Part shown: positions 9,864 through 18,688 of the stretch, in pieces | How the letters are laid out: every line of letters starts with the position of its first letter | How positions within the stretch are numbered: position 1 is the first letter of the stretch | Assembly: GCF_024809975.1 (NCBI RefSeq) | Contig: NZ_JANUDY010000007.1 | Coordinates: forward strand, 186,001 to 250,000 | DNA length: 64,000 nt | Direction: 5' to 3' | From: Comamonas sp. BIGb0152 | GTDB taxonomy: Bacteria > Pseudomonadota > Gammaproteobacteria > Burkholderiales > Burkholderiaceae_C | Made by a program: the position numbers and the translations under genes | The notes under the pieces: generated by a model | What the model was told of the DNA's origin: nothing | Seen by the model: only the letters and a program-made list of their open reading frames with translations | The model's database searches: none

Positions 9864-11048
9864 ATGATGAAAATACCAGTCATAGTCGATGCCATCCGCA
9901 GCCCCATGGCCCGGGCCAAACCCGATGGCGCCCTGGCCGAACTCCACCCTGTCGACCTGCTCTCCCAGGTACTGGAGCAGCTGGTAGCGCGCAACCAGTT
10001 GGACCCAGGCACGGTCGATGATGTGATCTGCGGCTGCGTCAGCCAGGCCGGCGAGCAGGCGGGCACCCCCGGGCGCCTGGCCTGGCTGGCCGCTGGCCTG
10101 CCCGCCCATGTGCCCTCGACCACCATCGACCGCAAGTGCGGCTCCAGCCAGCAGGCGGTGCACTTTGCCGCCCAGGCCATCATGTCCGGCACGCAGGACA
10201 TCGTCATCGCCTGCGGTGTCGAATCGATGAGCCGGGTGCCCATGGGCAGCTCGCGCATGGGCAAGAACACCACCGGCGCCCGCTTTGACGAGCGCTATGC
10301 GCCCGGCCTGGTGGGCCAAGGGGTGTCGGCCGATCTGGTGGCCGCCAAATGGGGCCTGTCGCGCAGCGACCTGGATGCCTATGCCGCCCGCTCGCACCAG
10401 CGCGCCCATGCGGCCCAAAGCAGCGGCGCCTTTGCCCGCGAGATTGTGTCTATCCGTAGCCCCCAGGCCCTCGTCAGCGCCGATGAGACCATCCGCGCCA
10501 GCACCACGCCCGAGAAGCTCGCCGGCCTCAAGGCCGTGTTCGAGAGCGAAGAGCTGTCTGCCCGCTTCCCCCAGATCCAGTGGAGCACCACCGCTGGCAA
10601 TGCCTCGCAGATGACCGATGGCGCCAGCGCCATGCTGATCATGAGCGAGGAGCGCGCCTTGCAACTGGGCCTGCGCCCACGCGCCCGCTTTGTGGCCTTT
10701 GATGTCGTGGGCGACGACCCGCTCTACATGCTGACCGCCCCCATCCCCGCCACCCAGCGCGTGCTGGCCAAGGCGCGCATGCAGCTGGGTGACATTGCGC
10801 ACTACGAGATCAATGAAGCCTTTGCCTCGGTGCCCCTGGCTTGGCAAAAGGAGCTGGGCGCCGATGGCGAGCGCCTGAACCCGCGCGGCGGCGCGATTGC
10901 GCTGGGCCACCCGCTGGGCGCATCGGGCCTGCGGCTGATGACCACGATGCTGCATGCGCTGGAGGACAGCGGCCAGCGCTATGGCCTGCAGTCGATGTGC
11001 GAGGCGGGGGGGATGGCCAACGCCACCATCATCGAAGTGCTCCGCTAA
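9864..11048 (+). CDS. Acetyl-CoA acyltransferase (thiolase)
   Basis: A 394-residue thiolase that cleaves 3-ketoacyl-CoA, or condenses acyl-CoA units. The nucleophile C92 sits in DRKCGSSQQAVH. The NEAF motif, the GHPLGASG His loop and the second catalytic Cys in MCEAGGMANA are all present, so it should be active. Length matches degradative thiolases. It is first in a plus-strand operon with an HSD10-type dehydrogenase (53 bp later) and an enoyl-CoA hydratase, giving the last three steps of a beta-oxidation spiral. A palindrome overlaps its start codon and may serve as an operator. Confidence 0.93.
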   Translation: MMKIPVIVDAIRSPMARAKPDGALAELHPVDLLSQVLEQLVARNQLDPGTVDDVICGCVSQAGEQAGTPGRLAWLAAGLPAHVPSTTIDRKCGSSQQAVHFAAQAIMSGTQDIVIACGVESMSRVPMGSSRMGKNTTGARFDERYAPGLVGQGVSADLVAAKWGLSRSDLDAYAARSHQRAHAAQSSGAFAREIVSIRSPQALVSADETIRASTTPEKLAGLKAVFESEELSARFPQIQWSTTAGNASQMTDGASAMLIMSEERALQLGLRPRARFVAFDVVGDDPLYMLTAPIPATQRVLAKARMQLGDIAHYEINEAFASVPLAWQKELGADGERLNPRGGAIALGHPLGASGLRLMTTMLHALEDSGQRYGLQSMCEAGGMANATIIEVLR

Positions 11049-11101
11049 AAGCCCTCCGGGCTCCATCAGATTGAACGTTTGAACTGACAAGGATTTTTGA
11101 C

Positions 11102-11869
11102 ATGCAATTGACCCAAGGAATGACCGCCCTCGTGACCGGCGGCGTATCGGGGCTGGGCGAAGCCAGCGCCGTGGCCCTGCTGGAGCGCGGCCTGAACGTG
11201 GTGGCGGTGGACCTGAACGAAGAGCGCGGCGCAGCGATGGAAAAGCAGTACGCCGGCCAGCTCCAATTCATCAAGGCCGATGTGGCCGATGCCGAGCAGA
11301 TGCAAAAGGCGGTGTCGGCCGCCCAGGCCTGGGGCCAATTCCGTGCGCTGGTGCATTGCGCCGGCATCGGCGGCCCGGTGCGCCTGATTGAAAAAGATGG
11401 CAGCCCTGGCTCGCTGGAGAAGTACACGAACATCATCCGCATCAACCAGATCGGTACCTTCAACACCTTGCGCCTGTCGGCCGTGGCCATGGCGCAGAAC
11501 GAGCCGCTGGAAGGCGAGCGCGGCGCCTGCGTGCTGACGGCATCGGTCGCAGGCTACGAAGGCCAGATCGGCCAGATCCCCTATGCCGCCTCCAAGGCCG
11601 CCGTCATCGGCATGACCATCGTTGCCGCCCGCGATCTGGCCTCCAAGATGATCCGTGTCTGCACCATTGCGCCCGGCCTGTTTGACACCCCCATCCTCGC
11701 CAAGCTGCCCGAGAACGTGCGCCAGTCGCTGGCCGCGTCGGTCCCCAATCCGGCACGCCTGGGCCGCCCGCCCGAGTACGCGATGACGGCGCTGCATATT
11801 CTGGAGAACCCCATGCTGAACGGCGAAACCATCCGCCTGGATGGCGCCATCCGCATGCAACCGCGTTAA
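11102..11869 (+). CDS. Short-chain dehydrogenase, 3-hydroxyacyl-CoA dehydrogenase type II (HSD10-like)
   Basis: A 255-residue SDR with the NAD-binding loop TGGVSGLGE (12-20), D37 selecting NAD, a CAG motif at 86-88, and the catalytic S148, Y161 and K165 (YAASK). The long insert around VRLIEKDGSPGSLEKYTNIIRIN and the APGLFDTP segment match HSD10-type 3-hydroxyacyl-CoA / 2-methyl-3-hydroxybutyryl-CoA dehydrogenases. It likely oxidises the hydroxyacyl-CoA made by the next gene's hydratase and feeds the preceding thiolase. Enzymes of this type accept 2-methyl-branched substrates, which agrees with the nearby racemase-like gene. Confidence 0.87.
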   Translation: MQLTQGMTALVTGGVSGLGEASAVALLERGLNVVAVDLNEERGAAMEKQYAGQLQFIKADVADAEQMQKAVSAAQAWGQFRALVHCAGIGGPVRLIEKDGSPGSLEKYTNIIRINQIGTFNTLRLSAVAMAQNEPLEGERGACVLTASVAGYEGQIGQIPYAASKAAVIGMTIVAARDLASKMIRVCTIAPGLFDTPILAKLPENVRQSLAASVPNPARLGRPPEYAMTALHILENPMLNGETIRLDGAIRMQPR

Positions 11870-11905
11870 GGCGCCTTCCTCTTCACCCTCTGTTGAAAGG
11901 CTCCC

Positions 11906-12682
11906 ATGTCTAGCTCTGATACCGCCGAACTCCTGGTCGAAACCCGCGGCCCCGTGCTCATCATGCAGCTCAACCGCCCCCAGGCGCGCAATGCCGCCAC
12001 CCTAGAGATGGCCGAGGCGATGGCCCTTGCGCTTGATACGCTCGACAGCCAGCCCGAGCTGCGGGTGGGCATCATCACCGGCGCGGGCGGCAGCTTTTGC
12101 GCGGGCATGGACCTCAAGGGCTTTTTGCAGGGCAAGCGCCCCAGCCTTCCGGGGCGCGGCTTTTGCGGGCTCACCATGCGCCCTCCGGCCAAGCCGCTGA
12201 TCGCGGCGGTCGAAGGCTATGCGCTGGCCGGCGGCTTTGAGGTGGCGCTGGCCTGCGACCTGATCGTGGCTGCGCGCGATGCGAAATTTGGCCTGCCCGA
12301 AGTCAAGCGCGGCCTGGCTGCATCGGCCGGTGGCCTGCTGCGCCTGCCCAAACGCCTGCCCTACCACGTGGCGATGGAATGCATTCTGACGGGCGACATG
12401 TTCGGCGCCGAGCGCTTTGCCGAGCTCGGTCTGGTCAACCGCTTGACCGAGCCGGGCGGCGCACTCGATGCCGCACTGGCACTGGCGCAGACCATTGCCG
12501 CCAATGGCCCGCTGGCTTTGGCCGCGAGCAAGCAGGTGGCCAGCCAGTCGGGCGAATGGCCACTGGCGGAGATGTTTGACCGCCAGGCGGTGATCACCAC
12601 GCCGGTCTTCAACTCGCAGGACGCGCGTGAAGGCGCGGCAGCGTTTGCGCAAAAGCGCCCACCGGTCTGGAAAGGCGTCTAG
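11906..12682 (+). CDS. Enoyl-CoA hydratase
   Basis: A 258-residue crotonase-fold protein. Both acidic residues needed for water addition are present: E112 in the oxyanion-hole region (LAGGFEVALACD) and E132 in LPEVKRGL. The first oxyanion loop reads FCAGMDLKGF. It should therefore hydrate trans-2-enoyl-CoA to the 3-hydroxyacyl-CoA used by the HSD10-type enzyme 36 bases upstream. This contrasts with the second crotonase-fold gene at 16.3 kb, which lacks both glutamates. The chain length of the substrate is not evident. Confidence 0.88.
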   Translation: MSSSDTAELLVETRGPVLIMQLNRPQARNAATLEMAEAMALALDTLDSQPELRVGIITGAGGSFCAGMDLKGFLQGKRPSLPGRGFCGLTMRPPAKPLIAAVEGYALAGGFEVALACDLIVAARDAKFGLPEVKRGLAASAGGLLRLPKRLPYHVAMECILTGDMFGAERFAELGLVNRLTEPGGALDAALALAQTIAANGPLALAASKQVASQSGEWPLAEMFDRQAVITTPVFNSQDAREGAAAFAQKRPPVWKGV

Positions 12683-12768
12683 CCCCCAACCACCCCGCAG
12701 CGCCAAGACCAGGGCTGCCCATCCGCCCCCATGACGCGCCACAGAAGCGCGCAGCAGGAGACAAAGCC

Positions 12769-13755
12769 ATGCCTCGTACCGTCCATCTTCGCCAGCCCCT
12801 CCAGGCCTTGGCGGCCCTTGCGCTGCTCGCCAGCGCGCTCAGCGCCCATGCTGAGGCCCCCTGGCCCACGCGCACCATCACCTTGATCGTGCCCGGCGCG
12901 GCAGGCGGCTCCACCGACATCCCGGCCCGCCTGCTGGCGCAAAAGCTCGGCCAGCGCCTGGGCCAGTCGGTGATTGTGGACAACAAGCCCGGCGCCGGGG
13001 GCAGCCTGGGTGCCAGCCTGGTGGCGCGCGCCCAGCCCGATGGCTATACCGTTCTGGTGGGCAACAGCGGCTCCAACGCCATCAACTACACGGCCTACAA
13101 AAAGCTCAGCTACAAGCCCACGGACTTTGCCCCGCTGACGGACATGATCTCGTTTGCCAATGTGCTGGTGGTGCCGGTCAAGTCACCGATCCAGAGCCTC
13201 GATGGCCTGGTGGCGGCGGCCAAGGCCCAGCCGGGCAAGCTGTCGTTCTCATCCGCCGGTGTGGGCCAGACCACCCACCTGATGGGCGAGCTCTTCAAAG
13301 AGCGCAGCGGCACCGATGTGGTCCATATCCCCTACAAGGGATCGGCCCCCGGCACCATGGCCATCGTTACCGGCGAAACCCAGTTCATGTTCGACAACAT
13401 GACCGCCTCGCTGGTCCATATCAAGGATGGCAAGCTGCGCCCACTGGCCGTCACCGGCGACCAGCGCGAGCCCGATCTGCCCGAGGTGCCGACCATGACC
13501 GAGCTGGGCATGCGCAACTTCAACCAGGTCGGATGGATGGGCTTTTTTGTGCCCGCCAAGACCCCGCCCGAGGTGCAGAAAAAGCTGGCCGAGAACCTGC
13601 AGGCCGTCCTGCATGACCCGGACATCATGCGCCGCTACCGTGAGCTGGGCGGCCGCCCCGGCGGCATGCCCCAGGCGGGCTTTGCCAAGCTGGTGGCCGA
13701 TGACCAGCAGACCTGGGGCGCGCTGATCCAAAGCCAGCAGCTGCAGCTGGACTGA
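12769..13755 (+). CDS. Bug/TctC-family periplasmic substrate-binding protein
   Basis: A 328-residue exported protein with a signal peptide cleaved near SAHA. The Bug motifs are WPTRTITLIVPGAAGGSTDIPAR and VIVDNKPGAGG. It sits between the hydratase and the second CoA ligase in one plus-strand run, with the ligase ATG 13 bases after its stop. This points to periplasmic capture of the acid that the ligase then activates. No permease gene accompanies it, so transport must use a component encoded elsewhere, or the protein may act as a sensor ligand-binder. Confidence 0.9.
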   Translation: MPRTVHLRQPLQALAALALLASALSAHAEAPWPTRTITLIVPGAAGGSTDIPARLLAQKLGQRLGQSVIVDNKPGAGGSLGASLVARAQPDGYTVLVGNSGSNAINYTAYKKLSYKPTDFAPLTDMISFANVLVVPVKSPIQSLDGLVAAAKAQPGKLSFSSAGVGQTTHLMGELFKERSGTDVVHIPYKGSAPGTMAIVTGETQFMFDNMTASLVHIKDGKLRPLAVTGDQREPDLPEVPTMTELGMRNFNQVGWMGFFVPAKTPPEVQKKLAENLQAVLHDPDIMRRYRELGGRPGGMPQAGFAKLVADDQQTWGALIQSQQLQLD

Positions 13756-13767
13756 AGCGCTGTGTTC

Positions 13768-15483
13768 ATGCCAAAAACATCTCCCGCATCCCCACGCTCA
13801 CCGCTGCCTTTCTACTGGCCCAAAGGCGTCTCGCGCGACTTGCGCGTGCCCCGCATCACCTTGGACGACAACCTGAGCGCCTCGGCCCAGCGCTACCCGG
13901 ACAAGGCCGCCATCATCTATGCGGGCGCCAGCACCAGCTATGCCCAGCTGCTGGCCCAGGTGAATGCGCTGGCCGGCTTTTTGCAGCAGCGCCTGCAGCT
14001 GGCACCGGGCCAGCGCGTGCTGCTGCAAAGCCAGAACTGCCCACAGTTCGTCATCGCCTGCTATGCCATTTACCGCGCCGGTGGCGTGGTGGTGCCGGTG
14101 AGCGCGATGACCACCGCTACCGAGCTGCGCTACTACGCCGACAACAGCGGCGCCCGCCTGGCCATCGTCGCCCAGGAGCTGCTGGCCAGCGCCCAGCCCT
14201 GTGTGGACGAGGGCCTGCTCGATGCAGTGATCGTCCACGCCTACAGCGACGCGCTGCCCGCATCGCCACCCGATGCCCTGCCCGAGGTGGTGACCGCGCC
14301 GCGCCTGCCGCTGCCCGCCGGCCCCTACCATGGCTTTGCCGCAGCGTTGGCGCTGCAGCTGGCGCCCGGCCCGCGTGTGGCGCAGGCCGACATGCTGGCC
14401 ACCATCCCCTATACCTCGGGCACCACCGGCCACCCCAAGGGCTGCATGCACAGCCACCATTCGGTGCTGGCATCGCTGACAGGATCGCGCCTGTGGCGCG
14501 GCTTCAATGACGACCTGGTGTTTCTGTCGGTGGCGCCCATGTTCCACATGCTGGGCACGCAGTACGGCATGAACATGCCCATTGCCGTCGGCGGCACCGT
14601 GGTGATGATGCCGCGCTGGGATGCGCTGCTGGCCGCCACCTTGATCGAGCGCCACCAGGTCACCGCCTGGACAGCGCCGCCCAGCATGGTGATCGACCTG
14701 TTCAGCCAGGCCGCCGCCCATGGGCTGGATCTGTCGAGCCTGGCCATGCTGGCCGGCGGCGGTGCGGCCATGCCCGAGGCCGTGTCGCAGATGCTGGCCG
14801 AGCGCTATGGCCTGCACTACAGCGAGGGCTATGGCCTGACCGAGACCGCCGCCTTTTTGCATGCCAACCCGCCCGGCCACACCAAGCGCCAGTGCCTGGG
14901 CGTGCCCACCCAGGGCGTGCATTCAATGGTCGTCGACCCCGAAACCCTCGAAGAGCTGCCCGCTGGCGAAGTGGGCGAGCTGGTCTCCAGCGGCGCGCAG
15001 GTGATGCAGGGCTACTGGCGCAACGACGAGGCCAACCGCGAGGCCTTTTTTGAGCGCCATGGCCGGCGCTACTTTCGCACCGGCGACCTGGCCTCGGTGG
15101 ACGAGGACGGCTACTACTTCATGCGCGACCGCTTGAAACGCATGATCAATGCCAATGGCTACAAGGTCTGGCCCGCCGAGGTGGAGAACATGCTCTACAG
15201 CCACCCTGCGGTGCTCGAAGCCTGCGTGATCGCCGTGCCCGATGCCAAACGCGGCGAATCGGTCAAGGCCCTGGTGGTGCTGCGGCCGGGCACGCAGGCC
15301 TCGGCGGACGAGATCATGGGCTGGAGCCGCGAACAGATGGCCGCCTACAAGGTGCCCCGCGCGGTGGACTTTCTCGCCGCGCTGCCCAAATCCGCCACCG
15401 GCAAAATCCAGTGGCGCGCACTGCAGGAGGCGGCGCAGCAAGCCGCCGCCCCCTCCCTTTCTTTGCATACGGAACACCCATGA
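13768..15483 (+). CDS. AMP-forming acyl-CoA synthetase (second)
   Basis: A 571-residue adenylate-forming ligase. It shows TSGTTGHPKGCMHSH (A3), EGYGLTETAA (A5), FRTGDLASVDEDGYY (A7), MRDRLKRMINANGYKVWPAEVE (A8) and the catalytic Lys in KSATGKIQW. It is a paralogue of the ligase at 8-9.6 kb but clearly divergent, so the two probably act on different acids or chain lengths. I use the ATG at 13768; a GTG six bases upstream is possible. The stop overlaps the next start (ATGA), indicating translational coupling with the dienoyl-CoA reductase-like gene. Confidence 0.9.
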   Translation: MPKTSPASPRSPLPFYWPKGVSRDLRVPRITLDDNLSASAQRYPDKAAIIYAGASTSYAQLLAQVNALAGFLQQRLQLAPGQRVLLQSQNCPQFVIACYAIYRAGGVVVPVSAMTTATELRYYADNSGARLAIVAQELLASAQPCVDEGLLDAVIVHAYSDALPASPPDALPEVVTAPRLPLPAGPYHGFAAALALQLAPGPRVAQADMLATIPYTSGTTGHPKGCMHSHHSVLASLTGSRLWRGFNDDLVFLSVAPMFHMLGTQYGMNMPIAVGGTVVMMPRWDALLAATLIERHQVTAWTAPPSMVIDLFSQAAAHGLDLSSLAMLAGGGAAMPEAVSQMLAERYGLHYSEGYGLTETAAFLHANPPGHTKRQCLGVPTQGVHSMVVDPETLEELPAGEVGELVSSGAQVMQGYWRNDEANREAFFERHGRRYFRTGDLASVDEDGYYFMRDRLKRMINANGYKVWPAEVENMLYSHPAVLEACVIAVPDAKRGESVKALVVLRPGTQASADEIMGWSREQMAAYKVPRAVDFLAALPKSATGKIQWRALQEAAQQAAAPSLSLHTEHP

Positions 15484-16283
15484 GCACTTTCTCCTTTCGC
15501 CACCAGCATGTGTTTGTCGCAGGCGGCAGCAGCGGCATCAACCTGGGCATTGCCAAGGCCTTCGCCCGCGCGGGCGCGCATGTCGTGGTCATGAGCCGCT
15601 CGGCCGACAAGCTGGCCCAGGCCGCCGCCGAGCTGGAGGCGCTGGGCGCGCAGGCCCTGGGCTTGAGCGCCGATGTGCGCGACCCCGATGCCGTGCAGGC
15701 CGCGCTGGCGCAGGCCCATGCCCGCTTTGGCCCCATCGATGTACTGGTCTCGGGCGCTGCAGGCAACTTCATTGCCCCGGCCAAGGACCTGTCGCCCAAC
15801 GGCTTCAAGACCGTCGTCGATATCGACCTCAATGGCAGCTTCCATGTGCTGCGCCTGGCCTACCCGATGCTGCGCAAACCCGGCGCCAGCGTCATCAACA
15901 TCTCGGCGCCGCAAGGCGTCAACCCGACCATGTACCAGGTCCATGCCTGCGCGGCCAAGGCCGGCATCGACATGATGACCAAGGTGCTGGCGCTGGAGTG
16001 GGGTGAAGATGGCATCCGCGTCAACAGCATCTCGCCCGGCCCCATCGGCGATACCGAGGGCATGCGGCGCCTGGCACCCACGGCCGATGCGCTGGAGCGC
16101 GCCGTATCCACCGTGCCGCTGCTGCGCATGGGCAGCACCGATGATGTGGCGCACATGGCGCTGTTCCTGTCGTCCGCGCTGGCCAGCTATGTGACGGGCG
16201 CCATCATCCCGGTCGATGGCGGTGCCGCCCTGCGCGGCGGGCGCGACATGCGCGCCTCCTACGTCCCCCGGAGCGCCGCATGA
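15480..16283 (+). CDS. SDR-family 2,4-dienoyl-CoA reductase-like protein
   Basis: A 267-residue SDR with the nucleotide loop GGSSGINLG and the family-specific block GAAGNFIAPAKDLSPNGF. The classic YxxxK is absent: the segment reads VHACAAKAG, with Lys kept but Tyr missing. This is the pattern of peroxisomal-type 2,4-dienoyl-CoA reductases rather than a broken active site. It would reduce conjugated dienoyl-CoA with NADPH. It is coupled to the ligase before it and the isomerase-like gene after it by ATGA overlaps. The start at 15480 is fixed by that coupling. The dienoyl-CoA role is inferred from the motif. Confidence 0.83.
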   Translation: MSTFSFRHQHVFVAGGSSGINLGIAKAFARAGAHVVVMSRSADKLAQAAAELEALGAQALGLSADVRDPDAVQAALAQAHARFGPIDVLVSGAAGNFIAPAKDLSPNGFKTVVDIDLNGSFHVLRLAYPMLRKPGASVINISAPQGVNPTMYQVHACAAKAGIDMMTKVLALEWGEDGIRVNSISPGPIGDTEGMRRLAPTADALERAVSTVPLLRMGSTDDVAHMALFLSSALASYVTGAIIPVDGGAALRGGRDMRASYVPRSAA

Positions 16284-17077
16284 GACACAGCTACGAACGC
16301 ATTGTTTTTGAACGCCAGGACGGCGTGGCCACCCTGCGCTTTAACTACCCCGCCAAGCGCAATGCCTTTGACCCGCTGATGCGCGAAGAGATGGCCGAGG
16401 TGGTGCGCTTGATGCAGACTGACGCCAGCCTGCGCGCACTGGTGCTGACCGGCGTGGGCGAACACTTTTGCTCGGGCGGCGACCTGGGCAATATCGCGGC
16501 ATCGGGTCTGGACAATGCCGGCTGGCGCGCGCGCTTATCGAGCCTGCACCACTGGCTCAAGGACCTGATGCTGCTGGACAAGCCGGTGATTGCAGCGGTG
16601 GACGGCGCCGCCTATGGCGCCGGTTTTAGCCTGGCGCTGGCAGCCGACTTCATCATTGCGTCCGACCGGGCCCGTTTTGCGATGTCCTTTATCCGCGTCG
16701 GCGTGGTGCCCGACTGCGCGGCCTTCTACACCTTGCCGCGGGTGGTGGGCGTGCAGCGCGCGCGGGAGCTGATGCTCTCGGGCCGCGAGGTCTCCGCCCA
16801 GGAGGCCTTAACGTTGGGCATTGCCAGCGAGTTGGTCGCGCCTGAAGCCCTGCAGGCGCGTGCGCAGGCGATTGCGCACAGCTTTGTTGGTGCATCGCCG
16901 GTGGCGCTGAGCTTGATCAAACGCTCGCTGGCCATGGCCGCCAATGACTTGCCGGCGCTGTTGGAGCAAGAGGCCAATGCCCAGGCGCTGGCGATGGGCA
17001 CCGCCCAGCACCGCGACGCCGTGCAGGCGTTTTTGAACAAACAGCCTGCGCCGTTCCAGTGGCCCGCAAGGACCTGA
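16280..17077 (+). CDS. Crotonase-fold protein, probably an enoyl-CoA isomerase
   Basis: A 265-residue crotonase-superfamily protein. The oxyanion loops are present (FCSGGDLGNI, YGAGFSLALAAD), but both hydratase glutamates are replaced, by Ser in GAGFSLAL and by a non-acidic residue in AMSFIRVG. The VGVVPDCAAFYTLPR block with an Asp resembles PaaG-type and delta3,delta2-enoyl-CoA isomerases. It is thus more likely a double-bond isomerase than a hydratase. Coupled by ATGA to the dienoyl-CoA reductase-like gene, it completes the auxiliary pair needed for unsaturated acyl chains. Function is inferred, not certain. Confidence 0.8.
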   Translation: MRHSYERIVFERQDGVATLRFNYPAKRNAFDPLMREEMAEVVRLMQTDASLRALVLTGVGEHFCSGGDLGNIAASGLDNAGWRARLSSLHHWLKDLMLLDKPVIAAVDGAAYGAGFSLALAADFIIASDRARFAMSFIRVGVVPDCAAFYTLPRVVGVQRARELMLSGREVSAQEALTLGIASELVAPEALQARAQAIAHSFVGASPVALSLIKRSLAMAANDLPALLEQEANAQALAMGTAQHRDAVQAFLNKQPAPFQWPART

Positions 17078-17086
17078 GAAAACGAT

Positions 17087-17416
17087 TTATTCGCTGGTGC
17101 TGCCGCGCTTTTTGGGCGGCTCCATCGCATTGCGGCGGCTCAGGCCCGCCCGCCCGGCTTTGCTCCAGTCATAGAGCTCGCCATCGGGTGTGCGGCCGTC
17201 TTCTACCGCTGCCACCCCCACTTGGCCGACCATGTCGCGCAACTCCGACGACATCACCACATGCGCATGGCGCGGGTCGGCGCGCAGGCGCTGGCATTGC
17301 GCCAGCGCTTCGCTCATCTGTTGGTCGCTATAGGCGAGGCACTGCGGCTGCCAGTCGGGCTGCTCGGCCTCGGCATCCTCGGCCTTGTTGCGCAGGTAAA
17401 AAACCACGATGCCCAT
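17087..17416 (-). CDS. Conserved hypothetical protein
   Basis: A 109-residue, charged, soluble protein without signal peptide or membrane segment. It starts MGIVVFYLRNKAED and ends in a basic tail. I recognise no domain. Codon use matches its neighbours, and its strand fits the minus-strand CoA-transferase-family gene upstream of it, with a 71-bp gap. The plus-strand catabolic operon ends 9 bases away, so the two converge. It may be a small lineage-restricted cytoplasmic protein. Confidence 0.55.
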   Translation of the reverse strand: MGIVVFYLRNKAEDAEAEQPDWQPQCLAYSDQQMSEALAQCQRLRADPRHAHVVMSSELRDMVGQVGVAAVEDGRTPDGELYDWSKAGRAGLSRRNAMEPPKKRGSTSE

Positions 17417-17487
17417 TGGCAGCTCCCTTTATCGGTGCCCAGCCAGGCGTTGCCTGGGCAGGGCAGCATTGTCGCACCGCTGCGTGC

Positions 17488-18603
17488 TCAGCGGCGCCAG
17501 GCGGCGCTGGCATCGCCTGCAGCCACCAGCGCCTGCACGGCCTCGGTGTGCGCACCTGCGGCACACATCTCGGGGGTGTCATAGGCCTGGCCGTCGAAGC
17601 GCGGAGCGGGCGCAGCCTGCAAAACACCACCTTGCTCGTGGTACACACCACGGGCCTGCATATGTGGGTGGGCAGCGGCCTCCAGCGGGCTTAGTACCGC
17701 GCCAAAGCAGACATCGCTGCCCTCGAACACCTGCTGCCAGTGCGCGCGCGGCTCGGTGATGAACAGTGCCTGCAGCCGCGCACGGCGGCGCGGCCACAGC
17801 GCCTTGTCCCATTGCGACTGGGGCACAGCAAAGTCCGGGTCGTCCGCCAGGCCCAAGCTCTGCAGCAGCAGCGCATAGAACTGGGGCTCGATGCTGCCGA
17901 TGGTGATGTGCTGGCCATCGGCGCAGACATAGGTGTCGTAGAACGGTGCGCTGTCATGGATGCTCTGGCCGCGCACATCGGCCACGATGCCGCGCTGGCG
18001 GGCGCTGAGCGCCAGGTTCAGCATATGGGCGGCGCCATCGACAATAGCGGCATCCACCACGCAGCCCTTGCCGCTGCTGCGCGCCTGGATCACGCCGGCG
18101 AGCAGGCCCGTCATCAGGTAGAGCGCACCGCCGCCGATATCGCCCACCATCGCAAACGACGACACCGGCCGCGCATCGGCCGGGCTGCAGCCCCAGAGCG
18201 CGCCTGATACCGCTGCGTAGTTGTTGTCATGGCCGGCGCGCGGGGCCAGCGGGCCGCTCTGGCCCCAGCCCGTCATGCGGCCATAGACCAGCGCGGGGTT
18301 AATGGCCTGGCACGCCGCCGGGCCCAGGCCCAGGCGCTCCATCACGCCCGGGCGCATGCCCTCGATCAGCACATCGGCACTGCGCACCAGGGCCAGCACC
18401 AGGGCCTTGCCCTCGGCGCTTTTCAGGTCGGCAAACACCGAGCGCTTGCCCCGGTTGAGCAGGTTGCCGGTGGGGGCCGTGTCTTTTTCTTCGCGCACGA
18501 TGGAGATCACATCGGCGCCCAGATCGGCCAGGTGCATCGCACAGAACGGGCCCGGGCCCAGGCCGCCAATCTCCAGCACCTTGATGCCGTCCAATACCTT
18601 CAT
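17488..18603 (-). CDS. CaiB/BaiF family protein, alpha-methylacyl-CoA racemase-like
   Basis: A 371-residue class III CoA-transferase-fold protein. It keeps the residue pair used by alpha-methylacyl-CoA racemases: H125 in AGHDNNY and D155 in MVGDIGGG. It also has the N-terminal LEIGGLGPGPFCAMHLADLGADV and the NRGKRS loop. It would epimerise 2-methylacyl-CoA esters, or else transfer CoA. Its position between the catabolic operon and the IclR regulator links it to the same pathway and points to a branched-chain substrate. A short GGTCA tandem repeat lies just upstream of its start. Confidence 0.82.
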   Translation of the reverse strand: MKVLDGIKVLEIGGLGPGPFCAMHLADLGADVISIVREEKDTAPTGNLLNRGKRSVFADLKSAEGKALVLALVRSADVLIEGMRPGVMERLGLGPAACQAINPALVYGRMTGWGQSGPLAPRAGHDNNYAAVSGALWGCSPADARPVSSFAMVGDIGGGALYLMTGLLAGVIQARSSGKGCVVDAAIVDGAAHMLNLALSARQRGIVADVRGQSIHDSAPFYDTYVCADGQHITIGSIEPQFYALLLQSLGLADDPDFAVPQSQWDKALWPRRRARLQALFITEPRAHWQQVFEGSDVCFGAVLSPLEAAAHPHMQARGVYHEQGGVLQAAPAPRFDGQAYDTPEMCAAGAHTEAVQALVAAGDASAAWRR

Positions 18604-18651
18604 GTTTGTCTCCTGTGATTATTTTTTGCGATGTGCTGTCAGACCCGACCG

Positions 18652-18681
18652 GGTCAGGTCAGGTCAGGTCAGGTCAGGTCA
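18652..18681. repeat. Six tandem copies of GGTCA
   Basis: Six perfect 5-bp units run head to tail, followed by degenerate units (GGCCCGGTCA, GGACA) that run into the IclR stop codon. The array occupies much of the 85-bp gap between iclR and the racemase-like gene, in its 5' leader. Such an array is prone to slippage and could vary in length between isolates. Confidence 0.9.
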
Positions 18682-18688
18682 GGCCCGG

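Noticed and set aside
18652..18681. CRISPR-like repeats
   Set aside because: The units are 5 bp in direct tandem without spacers, so this is a simple-sequence repeat. No array with spacers was found anywhere in the window.
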